Source: Geothrix sp. 21YS21S-2
GTDB taxonomy: Bacteria > Acidobacteriota > Holophagae > Holophagales > Holophagaceae
Direction of reading: 5' to 3'
DNA: 64,000 nucleotides
NCBI RefSeq assembly: GCF_030846775.1
Contig: NZ_CP132910.1
Span: 406,001 to 470,000, forward strand
Under the pieces are notes generated by a model, which was not told where the DNA came from, searched no databases, and saw nothing but the letters and a program-made list of their open reading frames with translations. Shown piece by piece: positions 61,659 through 64,000 of this stretch (its first letter is position 1; each line of letters starts with the position of its first letter). Both the position numbers and the translations under genes were made by a program.

Positions 61659-62930
61659 TCAGGGTCTGGATGGGACGGTCCGTTGGCCGGACCGGGGGAG
61701 CAGTACCCGCTCGAATTCGTGCTTCGCCCGGTTCGCGCAGTCCTCGATCGAGAGACCGGAAAGGTAGTTGCCCAGGAGCATCAGGCCTGTGCCCTCAAGG
61801 CTGAGGTCCAAGGCCTCGACCCATGCTTCGTGTCCCAGGCGGATGGCGGGCATGGCGTGGTCCCGGCGGAAATGGCCTTCCACGGACGCACGGGTGCACC
61901 CCATGGCTCCGCAGGCATAGTCCAGCATCGCATCCTCGGAATCCTCCATCCGGGAGGCATCGAAATGGAAGGTCCAGGCACGCTTGCCGGGGACAGGGAA
62001 GGTGTCGGCTGAAACGGCGGAAAAGCATGGGCTCCCGGGGAAGATGAGGCCGGTCAGTCTGGGCAGGTGGGCCAACGGCGCGCCGAACACCACGCCCAGG
62101 GACCTGACGGTGCGGGTCTCGATCCGGCCGAGCCATTCGGCAGTATCCGGGAAGGAAGGTGACAGGAGGGCCCGGGCGGCATCCGCAGGCACCGCCAAGG
62201 CCACATGGCCGGCCTGGATGACGCTTCCGGACCTCAGGCGGACCGCGAAGCCCTCCCCGGACCGCTCCACCGCCACGGCTTCCTGACCCGTGGCGCACGT
62301 GATCCCGGGTTGGGCCGCCAGGGTCCGGGCCGCGCCGCCCAGGCCGCCGCGAAGGGCGAAACTCCGGAGCACGTCCTTTCGCCGGGAGGGCCGGGGCTTG
62401 AACAGGGCGTCCGCGGGGAAGGCTTCCGTTTCCTGGGAGGCCACGGCGTTGAGCATGGGGTGCATGACCTTGGACCAGTTCCCCTTGCCGAGGATCCGGG
62501 AATAGTAGGAGGCGGCGGTCTGGCCGGCCTTTTTCTCCCCCAGGAGCAGCCGGGGCAGACAGAGGGCCGCCTCCAGAACATTCAGGCAGGAGGGGATCGA
62601 ACGAAGGGAGCCATCGGCCATGATCCTGAAACCGAGGCTCTTGCGTGACACGGTCCGGTCCAGGAGGTCGGTGCCGGCCACGAGGTCAAGGAAGCCGGCA
62701 TACGAGTTGTAGCAGGTGTGGGCGCCGAGTTCGAGCCAGCCCCCGGGGGCGTCGTCCGGGCCGATCGGCACCGTGGCAAGGCAGCCGCCGGGCTGCTTTT
62801 CCTTTTCCAGGACCAGGGCCTGCATGCTCAGGCGGGAGGACGCCAACTGCGCGAGAGCCAGGCCGCTGATGCCGCCCCCCACGACGCAGAGGTCGAACCG
62901 GTCACCATTCTGGGGGCAAGCTTCATTCAT
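61659..62930 (-). CDS. FAD-dependent protoporphyrinogen-oxidase-like amine-oxidase-fold protein
   Basis: 423 residues from ATG 62930. N-terminal dinucleotide motif FDLCVVGGGISGLALAQLAS, LELGAHTCYNSYAGF, and the C-terminal FAD-closing GTGLMLLGNYLSGLSIEDCA, the form seen in HemY/HemG-type protoporphyrinogen or coproporphyrinogen oxidases (GNxxxGxSxxDC). It may therefore act in haem synthesis, but distant flavin amine oxidases look alike. Single gene next to the array. Confidence 0.82.
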   Translation of the reverse strand: MNEACPQNGDRFDLCVVGGGISGLALAQLASSRLSMQALVLEKEKQPGGCLATVPIGPDDAPGGWLELGAHTCYNSYAGFLDLVAGTDLLDRTVSRKSLGFRIMADGSLRSIPSCLNVLEAALCLPRLLLGEKKAGQTAASYYSRILGKGNWSKVMHPMLNAVASQETEAFPADALFKPRPSRRKDVLRSFALRGGLGGAARTLAAQPGITCATGQEAVAVERSGEGFAVRLRSGSVIQAGHVALAVPADAARALLSPSFPDTAEWLGRIETRTVRSLGVVFGAPLAHLPRLTGLIFPGSPCFSAVSADTFPVPGKRAWTFHFDASRMEDSEDAMLDYACGAMGCTRASVEGHFRRDHAMPAIRLGHEAWVEALDLSLEGTGLMLLGNYLSGLSIEDCANRAKHEFERVLLPRSGQRTVPSRP

Positions 62931-63704
62931 CGATTCACCATGGCAATTCAAAGGGTTGTGCGGGGCTTCGGCCGCTGTGGCCGAATCCTTCCAAATGCGT
63001 TCGGACCTTCATCCTATCGTCTCCCATCCAATGCAAGCGTTGAAGGTGATCGCAAAGGGAAAGCCCCAGGAACGCGTGGTTCCTGGGCCGCTCTCGTCAT
63101 GACGATCGAACGGCGTTCTTTTTGCGATGGCTTCTCAACTTGATGCGGCCTGCCCCCCACTTCCGAGGGTCATTCCAGGATGCTCACCAGCCTTGCCGGC
63201 TCTTGATTGGCCTTCGCCCTTTTGGGAAGTTAGGTTCATCGCCTTGACCCCGATCGGCGGTGCTCACGTTCGCATTGGCGGGGATGCACCCATGCCCCGA
63301 CAGGACCCGAGTCCTGCAGGGCCGAGGGATTCGTCGTGAGTTCCGTTTGCGCATGGGTCGGGACGTTCCTCTCCATCCGTTCGCTCAAGGGCTTGAAGCC
63401 CGGGGCGATGCCGGCTCCGCCCGCTCGGGGTCACGGGCCCTGGGAAACCACCCACCACCGATCGCTCCCTCATCCAGCACGGATTCGTTGAACCGCCATC
63501 CGCATGAATGGGAAAGAATTTCGGAGGACTGGGCAAGTCCAGGGCCGGGAAAGGGTTCAAGCTGGATTCAGTCATCGATGCCTGTCGAGCGGCCCGACTG
63601 GAGGGAGTCGGGTGGTTTCAATCCTCCCTCCTCGGCACTGATCCTGGGTTTCAAGAATATAATGTGGCATCCCTGCGCCATGCCCCGCTCCTGGAGGATT
63701 CCCG
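62931..63704. other. Intergenic stretch with no supportable gene
   Basis: About 770 bases. Several frames of up to 128 codons, all with shadow-like Arg/Pro composition. Promoters of the flanking genes are expected here. A GGAGGATTCCCG ribosome site precedes 63705. Confidence 0.5.
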
Positions 63705-64000
63705 ATGAACGCCACCGTCTCGTTCAGGCTCAACGGCAAACCTGTCACCGTCACGAGCCCCCCGGACCGCATGCTCGTGTGGGTGCTGCGGGACGAACTG
63801 GGGCTCACCGGCACCAAGGTGGGCTGCGAGGCGGGTCTCTGCGGGGCCTGCACCGTGCTCGTGGACTTCGAGGCGGTTCCTTCCTGCTCCACCGAGGTGG
63901 GGGACGTGGCCGGGAAGTCGGTGCTCACCATCGAGGGCCTGGCGAAGGACGGCGCCCTGGATCCGGTCCAGAAGGCCTTCCAGGACCACCACGCCTTCCA
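63705..64000 (+). CDS. IorA-like [2Fe-2S] subunit, start of gene (cut by window edge)
   Basis: 98 residues visible: FRLNGKPVTVTSPPDRMLVW, LGLTGTKVGCEAGLCGACTV, and SVLTIEGLAKDG. The first [2Fe-2S] cluster Cys are present; the second cluster lies beyond the edge. It is a second, diverged version of the gene at 38040-38510, so another molybdenum hydroxylase operon probably continues to the right. Confidence 0.93.
   Translation, partial: MNATVSFRLNGKPVTVTSPPDRMLVWVLRDELGLTGTKVGCEAGLCGACTVLVDFEAVPSCSTEVGDVAGKSVLTIEGLAKDGALDPVQKAFQDHHAF

Noticed and set aside
61332-64000. Integron integrase near the leading end
   Set aside because: No tyrosine-recombinase R...HxxR...Y pattern in any frame; the gene present is a flavoprotein.
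1-64000. tRNA or rRNA genes
   Set aside because: No cloverleaf T-loop (GGTTCGAATCC-type) with matching acceptor stems or rRNA core sequence was recognised by eye; a covariance search would be decisive.

Overview
The window is high-GC DNA from a Gram-negative bacterium. It encodes a TamA/TamB-type outer-membrane assembly pair, an alginate-export-type porin, several lipoproteins, a periplasmic di-haem cytochrome and a Tat-exported molybdenum hydroxylase. PAS-rich hybrid kinases, corrinoid methyltransferase parts, a DUF1638 protein, a CBS/DHH pyrophosphatase and a B12-radical SAM enzyme would fit Acidobacteriota of the Holophaga/Geothrix type. That placement is an inference from gene content only.

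Layout. 1-7.1 kb: end of an alpha/beta hydrolase, a 14-repeat Kelch-like lipoprotein, a DJ-1/PfpI protein and a PAS hybrid kinase. 7.1-11.1 kb: a vapBC pair, then a stranded brnTA cassette with its own attC-like site, its brnT split by an IS1111-type element and two MITE-like repeats. 11.1-18.2 kb: a four-gene operon with stop/start overlaps (corrinoid protein, MtaA/UroD-like methyltransferase, DUF1638, hybrid kinase), an AhpD-like protein, and a porin gene cut by an IS200 element. 18.9-39.5 kb: mostly ordinary genes (MFS/LysR pair, bacteriohaemerythrin, Mn pyrophosphatase, ModE-like/ModA, B12-radical SAM, desaturase, TamA-TamB, ferredoxin, IorAB-type oxidoreductase with cytochrome).

39.6-61.3 kb is the most unusual part: about 23 copies of imperfect inverted repeats of roughly 125 bp, each bounded by GCCTAAC-like and GTTAGGM-like heptamers, separating small, mostly unrelated genes. 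The boxes, the paired inner arms with extra bases on one arm, the start codons just past one box and the stop codons before the other all match integron attC sites and gene cassettes. The array reads on the minus strand. At least two main attC families (A and B) and two single variants are present. No integron integrase lies in the 2.7 kb beyond the leading end, so within this window it is a CALIN-like array (attC cluster without integrase). Cassettes carry membrane proteins, lipoproteins, a BrnT/BrnA toxin-antitoxin, a VOC gene with a frameshift, a pyrophosphatase fragment, a zinc-ribbon protein and unknowns. One stretch carries plus-strand genes, including a probable double-glycine-leader bacteriocin. 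IS21, IS701, IS1111 and IS3 elements have entered the array; the IS701 and IS1111 copies sit inside attC sites.

61.7-64 kb: a protoporphyrinogen-oxidase-like flavoprotein, a stretch with no supportable gene, and the start of a second IorA-like [2Fe-2S] subunit. No rRNA, tRNA or CRISPR array was recognised.
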